Source: Asaia bogorensis (GTDB lineage: Bacteria > Pseudomonadota > Alphaproteobacteria > Acetobacterales > Acetobacteraceae). Taken from it: DNA of 8,892 nt. Every line of letters begins with the position of its first letter. Positions within the stretch are counted from its first letter, which is position 1. Location of the stretch: assembly GCA_945874515.1 (NCBI GenBank), contig CAMCHA010000073.1, positions 1 to 8,892 of the forward strand. The letters run 5' to 3'. The notes below the pieces were generated by a model, which was given only the letters and a program-made list of their open reading frames with translations, was not told where the DNA came from and did no database searches. Below, one piece after another: positions 1-6,261 of this stretch. Position numbers and translations under genes: made by a program.

Positions 1-710
1 AGCAATTCGGCGGCGGGGTTTGCTTCCCCAGACCAGGAAAGCCCGCGCAATAATACTGCCGGTTGGCCTTCGGCGCCCTGCCCCATCACCAAGCCCGCTG
101 CGGCGGCGATTTCATCAGCAAAACCCGTGATGCTGACCATCAAGGTGCGGCCAAACAAATCCGGTAGGCCGCGTAGGTCGCGCAGAGCCGGCAGGCCCGC
201 CGCGCCAATCGCAACACCCACCGTGCCGCGCCGCCAGGCTCGGCCGAAGCTATCCGTGATCACCACGGGCAGGCCAAGCCGCACGGAAAGTGCCGCTGCA
301 CTGGAATCGGGATCGCGCGGCAAAAGCAATGCGTGGCTATCTTCACCAACGTTAGATTGATCAATGCCAGCATTGGCCATGACGAAACCAAGCCTATGCT
401 TGACGATGATCAAATTCGGCCGCGCGCGCACCACGTGTTCTGATTCCGAAAGGATCAATTCCACAAGCCGCGCATCCTTGCCGGTTTGCTGGGCAAGTTC
501 GTGCGCTGCTGCGGACGGCTTAACGGAGGCGAGTGCAATGCTCCGCCCTTCCGCCTTGCTCACGATTTTCTGCGCAATGGCCAGCACATCGCCGGCTTGT
601 GGCGCAAGGCTAGCGCGCTCCATGGCGGCCGACAGTAATGCCGCCAGATCATCGCCTGCCTGCACCATGGGCAGGCCAGGCAGCGCAAAAAGCTGCAGGC
701 CGGCGTTCAA
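1..710 (-). CDS. cofE: Coenzyme F420-0:L-glutamate ligase (CofE), 3' end cut off
   Basis: CofE adds L-glutamate residues to F420-0 in a GTP-dependent reaction, making the gamma-glutamyl tail of coenzyme F420 in the cytoplasm. I translated the minus strand: 236 codons are visible and only the extreme C-terminus (perhaps 10-25 residues) is missing. Family landmarks appear in order: [13 protein letters not shown] (10-22), [11 protein letters not shown] (46-56), [12 protein letters not shown] (76-87), [17 protein letters not shown] (105-121), [18 protein letters not shown] (152-169) and DLFGRTL (184-190). Asp117 and Asp153 are the probable metal ligands (family inference). The start is TTG at 710-708, overlapping the upstream Fgd stop in a TTGA junction. 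It has no Shine-Dalgarno of its own, no ATG or GTG in the 17 in-frame codons I read upstream, and it puts the conserved LPGLP segment where homologues have it. A C-terminal nitroreductase-like fusion, as in actinobacterial FbiB, cannot be excluded because the end is not visible. Confidence 0.93.
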   Translation of the reverse strand, partial: MNAGLQLFALPGLPMVQAGDDLAALLSAAMERASLAPQAGDVLAIAQKIVSKAEGRSIALASVKPSAAAHELAQQTGKDARLVELILSESEHVVRARPNLIIVKHRLGFVMANAGIDQSNVGEDSHALLLPRDPDSSAAALSVRLGLPVVITDSFGRAWRRGTVGVAIGAAGLPALRDLRGLPDLFGRTLMVSITGFADEIAAAAGLVMGQGAEGQPAVLLRGLSWSGEANPAAEL

Positions 711-1717
711 GCGAAGCGGCGGCGCAGCAGTGGCAGCACCTGCTCCCCATACAACTGCAGAAACCGCGTCTGATCCGGCCCCGGCGCATGGAACACTAAA
801 TGTCGGAAGCCGAGGCCGACATAATAACCGATACGCTCCACATGCTCTTCTGGATCGTTGGAGACAATCCAACGACTGGCGGCGCGCTCAAGCGGTAGTG
901 CATCAGCCAAGCGCTCCATTTCCACCGGGTCTTCCACTGACATTTTTTCTTCTGGCGAAAGTGCCAATGCCGCCCAATGACGCGTGTCTTCCAAGGCGCG
1001 CTGCTTATCCGTATCGAAGGAAACCTTCACTTCAATCATACGATCATAATCGGGCTTGGGCGCCGCTGCTGCTTCCAGCCCCGCGACAACATTCGGCAGT
1101 AGCGTATCCGTATAAAGTTCCGGCTTCTTGCCGCTGGTACAGATAAAACCATCCCCAGCGCGGCCGGCATATTTCGCCACCATGGCGCCGGCAGCGGCGA
1201 CATAAATCGGCACGGGAGTTTCGGGCCGATCATAAATGGTTGCGTGTTCGGTGCGGTAGTATTGACCTTCGAAGCTCACGCGTTCTTCGGTCCAAAGCTT
1301 GCGCATCAATTGCACGGCTTCGCGCATGCGGGCGAAGCGTTCCTTGAATTCAGGCCAGGGCTGGCCGGTAGAAGGCACTTCATTCAGCCCCTCACCCGTG
1401 CCAATGCCAAGAATGACGCGGCCAGGAAACATCGAACCAAGCGTGCCAAAAGCCTGCGCCACGATGGAAGGATGGTAGCGAAAGGTTGGCGTCAGCACGC
1501 TGGTGCCAATCACCATGCGCCGCGTTCGCGCGCCAAGCGCGCCAAGCCACACAAGCGAATTCGGTGCGTGCCCGCCGGTATGTTTCCAGGGCTGGAAATG
1601 GTCCGAAATGAAGCAGCTATCAAACCCCATTTCTTCGGCGAGTTCGCCAAACTCCAGCAATTGCGCCGGCGTGAATTGTTCGGCGGATGCCTTATAGCCA
1701 AGCTTCAGCATGGCCAT
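707..1717 (-). CDS. fgd: F420-dependent glucose-6-phosphate dehydrogenase (Fgd-like, LLM class)
   Basis: A cytoplasmic TIM-barrel enzyme of the luciferase-like monooxygenase class. Fgd oxidises glucose-6-phosphate to 6-phosphogluconolactone and reduces F420 to F420H2. The 336-residue product matches the Mycobacterium tuberculosis enzyme (also 336, from memory) almost end to end. Shared blocks include [12 protein letters not shown] near the N-terminus, SDHFQPW (38-44), [11 protein letters not shown] (72-82), GTGEGLNE (106-113), [17 protein letters not shown] (181-197) and LVFHAPG near the C-terminus. Residues matching the mycobacterial active site are present: Asp39, His40, Trp44, Glu109, and the phosphate-binding set Lys197, Lys258 and Arg282 (Lys198, Lys259, Arg283 in M. 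tuberculosis). The chosen ATG at 1717-1715 shares one base with the upstream stop (TGATG) and gives the same N-terminus as the homologue. A GTG three bases upstream is the alternative. Translation is probably coupled to the gene before it and to cofE after it. Another sugar-phosphate or hydroxy substrate remains possible. Confidence 0.9.
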   Translation of the reverse strand: MAMLKLGYKASAEQFTPAQLLEFGELAEEMGFDSCFISDHFQPWKHTGGHAPNSLVWLGALGARTRRMVIGTSVLTPTFRYHPSIVAQAFGTLGSMFPGRVILGIGTGEGLNEVPSTGQPWPEFKERFARMREAVQLMRKLWTEERVSFEGQYYRTEHATIYDRPETPVPIYVAAAGAMVAKYAGRAGDGFICTSGKKPELYTDTLLPNVVAGLEAAAAPKPDYDRMIEVKVSFDTDKQRALEDTRHWAALALSPEEKMSVEDPVEMERLADALPLERAASRWIVSNDPEEHVERIGYYVGLGFRHLVFHAPGPDQTRFLQLYGEQVLPLLRRRFA

Positions 1718-2577
1718 CACGTATCCGCCAGCGCGGCAAGCATGGCGTCTCGATGTGCGATGTCGCCATCTTCCGTCACGGGTTGAATGCAGACATGCGT
1801 TGCACCAGCAGTGAAATGTGCGCGCAGCCCTACCTTCACGCTGGCGGCATCACCATGCAGCACCATGGCATCAATGAAGCGATCACTGCCGCCATTGGCG
1901 AGTTCCGCTTCGGTAAAACCAAGCCGCAGCCAGTTATTCACGTAATTCGGCAGCGCCATATAACGCGCAAGTTCTCGTCGCCCAAGCGCACGGGCGCGCA
2001 CCGGATCGGTTTCAATACAAACCTTCTGTTCCACCGCCAGCACCTTGCCCGGGCCAATGATTGCCGCGGCCTGCGCGGTGTGTTCCGGTGTCACATTGTA
2101 AGGCACGGCGCCATCCGCCGCACTGCCGGAAAGGGCAAGCATTTTCGGCCCAAGGGCCGCCAGCAGCACCGGGCCTTCCAGCACATCGCCACCCGCCTTG
2201 CGCAGCCCATCCAAATAACCGCGCATGGCGGGGATGGGTTTTTCGTAGCGATGGCCACGCAAGCCTTCCACCATCGGGATATGGCTGACACCAAGCCCAA
2301 GCGCAAAGCGCCCTTCATGCAGCGCATTCAGCGTGGCGAGGCCACGGCGCGCGGTAAAGGCATCTCGCGCATAGATATTCGCAATCGAACTACCAACCAC
2401 CAACTTCTTGCTATTCGCCAGCAGAAACCCCGCCAGCGCCATGGATTCATAGCCGCGCGATTCAGGATACCAGAAGGTACCATAGCCGAGGTCTTCCACA
2501 CGGTTCAGCAAGGCGCGCAAGGCTGACGCATCCAGCCGATCCGTGGAACACCAAACGCCCAAACGTCCGAATTGCAT
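1717..2577 (-). CDS. LLM class F420-dependent oxidoreductase (TIGR03620/MSMEG_4141-like)
   Basis: A 286-residue luciferase-like monooxygenase-fold protein, resembling the mycobacterial family of probable F420-dependent oxidoreductases typified by MSMEG_4141. Visible landmarks are GRLGVW (4-9), [11 protein letters not shown] (30-40), the strongly characteristic IANIYARDA (65-73), [16 protein letters not shown] (94-109) and LAALGPKML (139-147), followed by a PYNVTPEHT block and a [13 protein letters not shown] block. Substrate and direction are unknown: relatives are annotated by family only. It is a different LLM branch from the Fgd-like neighbour, so this is not a recent duplication. It lies 28 bases after the lyase gene and shares one base with the next start codon. 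With Fgd as the reductant source, it is a natural candidate to use F420H2, but that is inference. The frame is open for 31 further codons upstream, but the ribosome-binding site and family N-terminus favour ATG 2577. Confidence 0.87.
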   Translation of the reverse strand: MQFGRLGVWCSTDRLDASALRALLNRVEDLGYGTFWYPESRGYESMALAGFLLANSKKLVVGSSIANIYARDAFTARRGLATLNALHEGRFALGLGVSHIPMVEGLRGHRYEKPIPAMRGYLDGLRKAGGDVLEGPVLLAALGPKMLALSGSAADGAVPYNVTPEHTAQAAAIIGPGKVLAVEQKVCIETDPVRARALGRRELARYMALPNYVNNWLRLGFTEAELANGGSDRFIDAMVLHGDAASVKVGLRAHFTAGATHVCIQPVTEDGDIAHRDAMLAALADT

Positions 2578-2583
2578 GATTGT

Positions 2584-2590
2584 CTTCCTT
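2584..2590 (-). promoter_or_regulatory. Ribosome binding site that fixes the LLM oxidoreductase start
   Basis: The minus strand reads AAGGAAG six bases before ATG 2577-2575. This supports that start over the in-frame upstream codon at 2670, which would lie inside the preceding lyase gene and add 31 residues unlike the family. Confidence 0.7.
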
Positions 2591-2605
2591 TGCCTGTAGC
2601 GCAGG

Positions 2606-3466
2606 TTAGCCGAAGGTCTCATCAAGCGCCTGAAAGCGCGGCAGATCAACCAGCGCGCTGAATTCCGCATAGCTCATGATGGCACTTGCCGCGTTGGCGG
2701 GGGTGCCGTCACGCTTCAGTACGGCAAGCGCATCAGCCACCGCACGCGCGGCAGTGAAAAGCGCCGTCACCGCATAGAACACCACGGCAAAACCCATGCC
2801 TTCCAGGTCGCGCACCGTCAGCGCAGTAGTCTCATTACCATCCACAATGCTGACAACCTTGGGGCCGGGTACTTGCCGCGCCACAATCTCAACCTCGGAG
2901 ATTTTCTTGATTCCATCAACGAATACCAGATCAACACCAGCATCCTGATACATCAGCGCGCGGCGCACGGCTTCTTCCGGGCCAATCGCCGGCATGGCGT
3001 CTGTCCGCCCGATGATCAGCGGCCCATTCGCGGGGCGGGACGCAATGGCGCATTTCAGGCGCCGGACGTTTTCTTCTGCCGGGATCAGTTTGATGCCGGC
3101 CAATTGGCCGCAGCGCTTCGGCGCCACCTGGTCTTCCAGATGGATCGCGGCAACGCCGGCCTGCGCATATTCTTCGATCGTGCGCGCGATATTGGCCGGC
3201 CCGCCATAGCCCGTATCTGCATCGGCAATGATCGGAATGCGCACCGCCCGCGCCATATCCCGCGCATGGGTGGTCATTTCCGTCTGCGTCAGCAGCCCGA
3301 TATCCGGCCGCCCCAGCCGAGACGCCGTGGCGCCGAAGCCTGTCATGTAAATCGCCTCAAACCCCGCCTGTTCGATCAGCCGCGCGGTCAGGCTATCGGG
3401 CGCGCCGGGCGCGGCGATGATGCCGCTGACCTTGAGGCGGTTTCGCAAATGATCCGCAGCGTTCAT
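2606..3466 (-). CDS. Isocitrate lyase/PEP mutase superfamily protein, probable C-C lyase
   Basis: A 286-residue cytoplasmic TIM-barrel enzyme of the superfamily that includes methylisocitrate lyase, 2,3-dimethylmalate lyase, oxaloacetate hydrolase and PEP mutase. Seen in order: PGAPDSLTARLIEQAGF (20-36), YMTGFGATASRLG (40-52), the magnesium-site block ADADTGYGG (81-89, Asp82 and Asp84), HLEDQ (109-113, Glu111) and the active-site loop PKRCGQ (116-121) with the catalytic Cys119, followed by IIGRTDA. Retention of the Cys points to a lyase or hydrolase acting on a 2-hydroxy or 2-oxo dicarboxylate rather than to a phosphonate mutase. The loop is unusual in having Gln121 where the family normally has His. 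The substrate cannot be named. It starts 15 bases after the MBL hydrolase stop and ends 28 bases before the LLM gene, so it is probably in the same operon. Length is normal for the small-subunit members. Confidence 0.88.
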   Translation of the reverse strand: MNAADHLRNRLKVSGIIAAPGAPDSLTARLIEQAGFEAIYMTGFGATASRLGRPDIGLLTQTEMTTHARDMARAVRIPIIADADTGYGGPANIARTIEEYAQAGVAAIHLEDQVAPKRCGQLAGIKLIPAEENVRRLKCAIASRPANGPLIIGRTDAMPAIGPEEAVRRALMYQDAGVDLVFVDGIKKISEVEIVARQVPGPKVVSIVDGNETTALTVRDLEGMGFAVVFYAVTALFTAARAVADALAVLKRDGTPANAASAIMSYAEFSALVDLPRFQALDETFG

Positions 3467-3471
3467 GGCGC

Positions 3472-3476
3472 CCTCC
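3472..3476 (-). promoter_or_regulatory. Strong ribosome binding site of the lyase gene
   Basis: The minus strand reads GGAGG five bases upstream of ATG 3466-3464. It overlaps the alternative in-frame GTG at 3478-3476, which argues that the GTG is not the start. Confidence 0.75.
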
Positions 3477-3481
3477 ACGAT

Positions 3482-4360
3482 CTAGATCTGCTGTTCCCAG
3501 GCCGCAGGTATCAGTTGATACCCGCTGCCGCGCGGCACCAGATGCGTGAAGCCCGGAAAATGCAAATGCATCCCCGTGACCAACAGCCTGTCGGTCGAGA
3601 CCATGTCAAACACGCGCCGGCGCGTTGCTTCTGCCGCCTTGGTATCGGTATCGAATGCCATGCAGACTTCCGGGCGGGCGGTTTGCACTTCCGGCACATG
3701 GACAATATCGCCCCAGATCAAAAGCTGATCCTCGCCTGATGAAACCAGGTAGCCGGAATGGCCTGGTGTATGGCCATGGAACGGCATGGCGGTGACACCA
3801 GGGAAGACCTCTCCCTTCTGGAACAGCCGCCAGCGATCCTGATAGGGCAGCACCTGTTCGCGCCCCGCCTGGAAGAACAGTTTCTTTTCGCGGTCAGTGC
3901 CTTTGGCCATCGCGCCATCATCAAACCAATGCTTCGGTTCGTTTTCATGCATGACCAATTCAGCATTGGGGTAATGCGGCAAGCCAGTGGTCATATCCGT
4001 GAGGCCGGCCGAATGATCCGGGTGCATATGGGTCAGCATCACCACTTCAATATCGGCGGGATCAACACCAAGCGCCTTCAGATTGGTCAGGATCTTGCCG
4101 GAACTTGGCTGCATGTAATTGCCGCACCCGGTTTCAATCAAAGCGAGCCGTCCTGCCGACCAAATCAGGAAGGCATTGACCGCGGTGCGCCGTGCGGGCC
4201 GGAAGTTTGCCATCAGGATTTGGCGCGCTTCATCTTCGGTGATGTTGCGCAAGACATCCAGATTGCCATCAAGGAAACCATCGCTGATGGCGGTGACAAT
4301 GATGTCACCAACGCGGTGATGATAAACACCCGGGATTTGTAGTGTTGGCGCGTTTTTCAT
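3482..4360 (-). CDS. MBL-fold metallo-hydrolase, methyl parathion hydrolase-like
   Basis: A 292-residue metallo-beta-lactamase-fold hydrolase. The di-metal site looks complete: THMHPDH (110-116; His111, His113, Asp115, His116), His201 in GHTPGHSG, Asp218 in IWGDIVH and His265 in GMHLHFPG. The C-terminal layout (GDIVHVPEVQ, then AFDTD, then GMHLHFPGFTHLVPRGSGY) resembles the methyl parathion hydrolase/OPHC2 branch and related lactonases, whose members hydrolyse esters, lactones or organophosphates. The natural substrate is unknown. There is no signal peptide, so it probably acts in the cytoplasm. The start is ATG 4360-4358, preceded by a GGGGAAA stretch. The frame stays open for 19 codons further upstream, but that extension has no family character. 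It is the first gene of the minus-strand cluster beyond the tRNA, 163 bases away from it. Confidence 0.88.
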   Translation of the reverse strand: MKNAPTLQIPGVYHHRVGDIIVTAISDGFLDGNLDVLRNITEDEARQILMANFRPARRTAVNAFLIWSAGRLALIETGCGNYMQPSSGKILTNLKALGVDPADIEVVMLTHMHPDHSAGLTDMTTGLPHYPNAELVMHENEPKHWFDDGAMAKGTDREKKLFFQAGREQVLPYQDRWRLFQKGEVFPGVTAMPFHGHTPGHSGYLVSSGEDQLLIWGDIVHVPEVQTARPEVCMAFDTDTKAAEATRRRVFDMVSTDRLLVTGMHLHFPGFTHLVPRGSGYQLIPAAWEQQI

Positions 4361-4438
4361 GATGATAATTTCCCCGTAGCCGCAGAAGGCCGACGCTGAT
4401 GTCTGGCCTGAAATCAACCGATGATCTCTGCTGGGGAA

Positions 4439-4467
4439 AGCCTATGGAAACGCGCGTCTTGTGGCAA
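4439..4467 (-). promoter_or_regulatory. Candidate sigma-70-type promoter for the MBL-to-cofE operon
   Basis: On the minus strand TTGCCA (4467-4462, five of six matches to TTGACA) is separated by 17 bases from TAGGCT (4444-4439, only three matches to TATAAT), about 80 bases before the MBL start. It is the best-spaced pair I found in the 163-base gap. The weak -10 box makes this tentative, and read-through from the tRNA side is an alternative. Confidence 0.25.
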
Positions 4468-4492
4468 TATTCTGATCAAGCCCGTGGGGCCT

Positions 4493-4522
4493 ACCCATCA
4501 GGTTAGCACGTTTAACATGGGT
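4493..4522 (-). other. Inverted repeat directly after the tRNA 3' end
   Basis: An imperfect hairpin: ACCCAT pairs with ATGGGT (6 bp) and GTTA with TAAC (4 bp), with a 3-base bulge and a 7-base loop. It begins one base after the encoded CCA of tRNA-Lys. No T-run follows, so a classic intrinsic terminator is not supported. It could guide 3' processing of the tRNA precursor or act as a weak terminator. A short GCCC-GTG-GGGC hairpin follows at 4480-4490. Confidence 0.4.
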
Positions 4523-4523
4523 T

Positions 4524-4599
4524 TGGTGAGCTCGGAGGGATTCGAACCCTCGACCTACAGATTAAAAGTCCGTTGCTCTACCAGCTGAGCTACGAGCTC
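4524..4599 (-). tRNA. tRNA-Lys (anticodon UUU)
   Basis: A 76-base cloverleaf read on the minus strand. The acceptor stem GAGCTCG pairs perfectly with CGAGCTC. The D arm is GCTC/GAGC around AGCTGGTA. The anticodon stem ACGGA/TCTGT encloses the loop CTTTTAA, placing the anticodon TTT at 4566-4564. The T arm is GAGGG-TTCGAAT-CCCTC. The discriminator base is A and CCA is encoded (4526-4524). The UUU anticodon reads AAA and AAG lysine codons. It lies 53 bases after the cytoplasmic cyclophilin stop and separates the housekeeping genes from the F420 cluster. Confidence 0.98.
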
Positions 4600-4607
4600 C
4601 CATGAAC

Positions 4608-4633
4608 GGCGGGCGCCTTAACACGGCGCCGCC
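4608..4633 (-). other. GC-rich hairpin between cyclophilin stop and tRNA-Lys
   Basis: Two GGCGCC hexamers (4612-4617 and 4625-4630) pair around a 7-base loop, and three more pairs form if one G is bulged (4608-4633). It lies 19 bases beyond the cyclophilin stop. No T-run follows on the minus strand, so it may be a Rho-independent terminator remnant, an mRNA 3' stabiliser, or a processing site upstream of the tRNA. Confidence 0.35.
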
Positions 4634-4652
4634 CATTCGCCAAACTCAGGCT

Positions 4653-5162
4653 TCAGGCGTTATCCGCCGCCACCTTCATGCTGCGGATCCGGTCCGGCCC
4701 CTGCACCATGCCGGAACCACCAGAACCGCGCTTGATTTTGTCCACGGCATCCATGCCGCCCGTCACTTCACCCCAGATGGTGTATTGGCCATCAAGGCTC
4801 GGGATCGGCGCGAACATGATAAAAAATTGGCTATTCGCGCTATCGGGGTTGCTGGTGCGCGCCATGCCGCAAACGCCGCGCAGAAAGCGCGCGCGCGACG
4901 GTTCGCTAAATTCCGCTTGCAAATCCGGCAATTCGGAACCACCGGTGCCCGTGCCGGTCGGATCGCCGCCCTGGGCCATGAAGCCTTCAATCACGCGATG
5001 GAAGGGCACATTATCGTAAAAGCCCTCCCGCGCGAGCGCCTTGATGCGCTCCACATGCAAGGGCGCCAGATCAGGGCGCAGCTTGATGGTCACTGTGCCG
5101 TGCTCGATTTCAATGAGCAGGGTGTTTTCGCCATCCCCGGCAGGGGCTTCGGTTTCAGACAT
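4653..5162 (-). CDS. Peptidyl-prolyl cis-trans isomerase, cyclophilin type, cytoplasmic
   Basis: A 169-residue single-domain cyclophilin that catalyses cis-trans isomerisation of X-Pro bonds. The catalytic block FHRVIEGFMAQGGD (54-67) carries Arg56 and Gln64, equivalent to Arg55 and Gln63 of human cyclophilin A. A GTGTGG loop, then NSQFFIMFAP and LDGQYTIWG follow. The Trp121 position of cyclophilin A appears to be Ser (PSLDGQ), which usually means weak cyclosporin binding. The chosen start, ATG 5162, gives a short hydrophilic N-terminus without a signal peptide, so it acts in the cytoplasm. The only purine stretch upstream is a weak GAAAG, so translation may be coupled to the paralogue ending 25 bases earlier. 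It is a tandem paralogue of that gene, differing mainly at the N-terminus. Confidence 0.94.
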   Translation of the reverse strand: MSETEAPAGDGENTLLIEIEHGTVTIKLRPDLAPLHVERIKALAREGFYDNVPFHRVIEGFMAQGGDPTGTGTGGSELPDLQAEFSEPSRARFLRGVCGMARTSNPDSANSQFFIMFAPIPSLDGQYTIWGEVTGGMDAVDKIKRGSGGSGMVQGPDRIRSMKVAADNA

Positions 5163-5187
5163 CGTTTTTGGTCTTTCGGTTCGGGTA

Positions 5188-5739
5188 TCAACGAATATCG
5201 GCGGCCACGCGCATGCTGCGCAAGCGATCAGGGCCACGCACAACGCCGCTCGGCGGATCGCCACGCTTGATCTTGTCAACGGCGTCCATGCCGGCCGTCA
5301 CACGGCCCCAGATGGTGTACTGACCATCAAGCGAAGGCGTTGGCGCAAACATTATGAAGAACTGGCTATTGGCGCTATTGGGTTCGGAAGACCGCGCCAT
5401 GCCGCAAACGCCCCGCAAAAAGCGCGCGCGCGCTGGCGGGCTGAATTCGGCAACCAGATTGGGCAAGGGCGATCCACCCGTGCCGGTACCGGTGGGATCG
5501 CCACCTTGCGCCATGAAGCCTTCGATCACACGGTGGAATACCGTATTGTCGTAAAAGCCACGCCGGGCCAGCACCTTGATCCGCTCCACATGGCGCGGCG
5601 CCAGGTCAGGCAGCATCTGGATGGTCACGCGCCCATCCTTCAATTCCAGGATCAGCGTGTTTTCCGGATCATTTGCCTGCGCCAAGGCGGGAGAGGCCAA
5701 AGCGCCCAAACCGGCGGCAAGCATAAAGCGGCGATGCAT
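5188..5739 (-). CDS. Peptidyl-prolyl cis-trans isomerase, cyclophilin type, exported
   Basis: A 183-residue cyclophilin with a Sec-type signal peptide: positive residues HRR (2-4), a hydrophobic core (5-15), and an A-L-A site predicting cleavage after Ala20. The mature protein should therefore act as a periplasmic proline isomerase in envelope protein folding. The catalytic block FHRVIEGFMAQGGD (68-81) has Arg70 and Gln78, followed by NSQFFIMFAP and LDGQYTIWG as in the neighbouring paralogue. The start ATG 5739 has AGGAAAGG a few bases upstream, beginning right at the coaD stop 15 bases away, so co-expression with gyrA and coaD is likely. It belongs to the short PpiA/PpiB-like bacterial cyclophilins. 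I leave the symbol blank because the two local copies cannot be matched one-to-one with the E. coli names. Confidence 0.94.
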   Translation of the reverse strand: MHRRFMLAAGLGALASPALAQANDPENTLILELKDGRVTIQMLPDLAPRHVERIKVLARRGFYDNTVFHRVIEGFMAQGGDPTGTGTGGSPLPNLVAEFSPPARARFLRGVCGMARSSEPNSANSQFFIMFAPTPSLDGQYTIWGRVTAGMDAVDKIKRGDPPSGVVRGPDRLRSMRVAADIR

Positions 5740-5754
5740 GGATTTTTCCTTTCC

Positions 5755-6261
5755 TCAGGCGCCGGCTTTAACGCGCGCCATGGTGCGTTCCAGCGTCAGT
5801 TTCGGCACGAAGCTGCTGATATCGCCGCCCAGTCGCGCAATTTCCTTGACCAGACGCGATGCGATGAATTGATTGGTTTCAGACGCCATCAGGAAGACGG
5901 TTTCGATTTCATGATCCAGCCGACGGTTCATGCCGGTCATCTGGAATTCGTAATCGAAATCTGTCACCGCGCGCAGCCCGCGTATAATCATGCAGGCGCC
6001 GACTTCGCGGGCGAAACCCACGAGCAAGCCCTCAAAGGGGCGCACTTCAATCGCGGTGCCAGTGCGCGCTGCGATTGGTTTTACTTCCGCCTGCACCAAT
6101 TCCACCCGCTCGGCTAATTCAAACAGAGGGCCCTTGCCAATATTGATGGCAACACCAATCACCAGACGATCCACCAGCCGCGCGGCACGGCTGATAATGT
6201 CCAAATGCCCATTGGTCACCGGATCAAACGTGCCGGGATAAAGTGCAATCCGTTCAGCCAT
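5755..6261 (-). CDS. coaD: Phosphopantetheine adenylyltransferase (PPAT)
   Basis: PPAT transfers an adenylyl group from ATP to 4'-phosphopantetheine, giving dephospho-CoA, the penultimate step of coenzyme A synthesis in the cytoplasm. The 168-residue product has the family's full length. The N-terminal [16 protein letters not shown] (8-23) contains the nucleotidyltransferase T-x-G-H motif (TNGH, 16-19). [14 protein letters not shown], the MNRRL segment, and [13 protein letters not shown] followed by FVP are all typical. ATG 6261 is chosen because it gives the usual [10 protein letters not shown] start and has a GGAGGAG seven bases upstream. ATG 6267, adding two residues, is possible but too close to that site. 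The gene begins inside the last codons of gyrA (8-base overlap) and is 15 bases from the exported cyclophilin, so it is probably translated from the gyrA transcript. Confidence 0.97.
   Translation of the reverse strand: MAERIALYPGTFDPVTNGHLDIISRAARLVDRLVIGVAINIGKGPLFELAERVELVQAEVKPIAARTGTAIEVRPFEGLLVGFAREVGACMIIRGLRAVTDFDYEFQMTGMNRRLDHEIETVFLMASETNQFIASRLVKEIARLGGDISSFVPKLTLERTMARVKAGA

Noticed and set aside
364..1146. Plus-strand open frame of 260 codons
   Set aside because: It spans the antisense of cofE and fgd, crossing the boundary between two real genes, with no domain in the product.
1687..2526. Plus-strand open frame of 279 codons
   Set aside because: It is antisense to the TIGR03620-like oxidoreductase and has no recognisable domain.
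2873..3739. Plus-strand open frame of 288 codons
   Set aside because: It runs opposite the lyase and the MBL hydrolase, both with complete catalytic motifs. The product is rich in Arg, His and Pro without family character.
4361..4417. 19-residue upstream extension of the MBL hydrolase
   Set aside because: It shows no family similarity, and a purine-rich GGGGAAA lies at a suitable distance from ATG 4360.
4608..4633. GC-rich hairpin as an intrinsic terminator for the gyrA-coaD-cyclophilin transcript
   Set aside because: The stem is good, but the bases after it on the minus strand (GTTCATGGGAGC) contain no T-run. It is kept only as an unclassified hairpin.
5163..5279. Signal-peptide-like N-terminal extension of the cytoplasmic cyclophilin (hydrophobic ALCVALIACAACA stretch)
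   Set aside because: The extension overlaps the 3' end of the upstream cyclophilin by about 92 bases in another frame, so its hydrophobicity is a by-product of that coding sequence. ATG 5162 just after the upstream stop fits better, although its ribosome site is weak.
5041..6117. Plus-strand open frame of 358 codons
   Set aside because: It is antisense to both cyclophilins and coaD, which have unmistakable motifs. The translated product shows no recognisable domain, and high GC lowers stop frequency in this frame.
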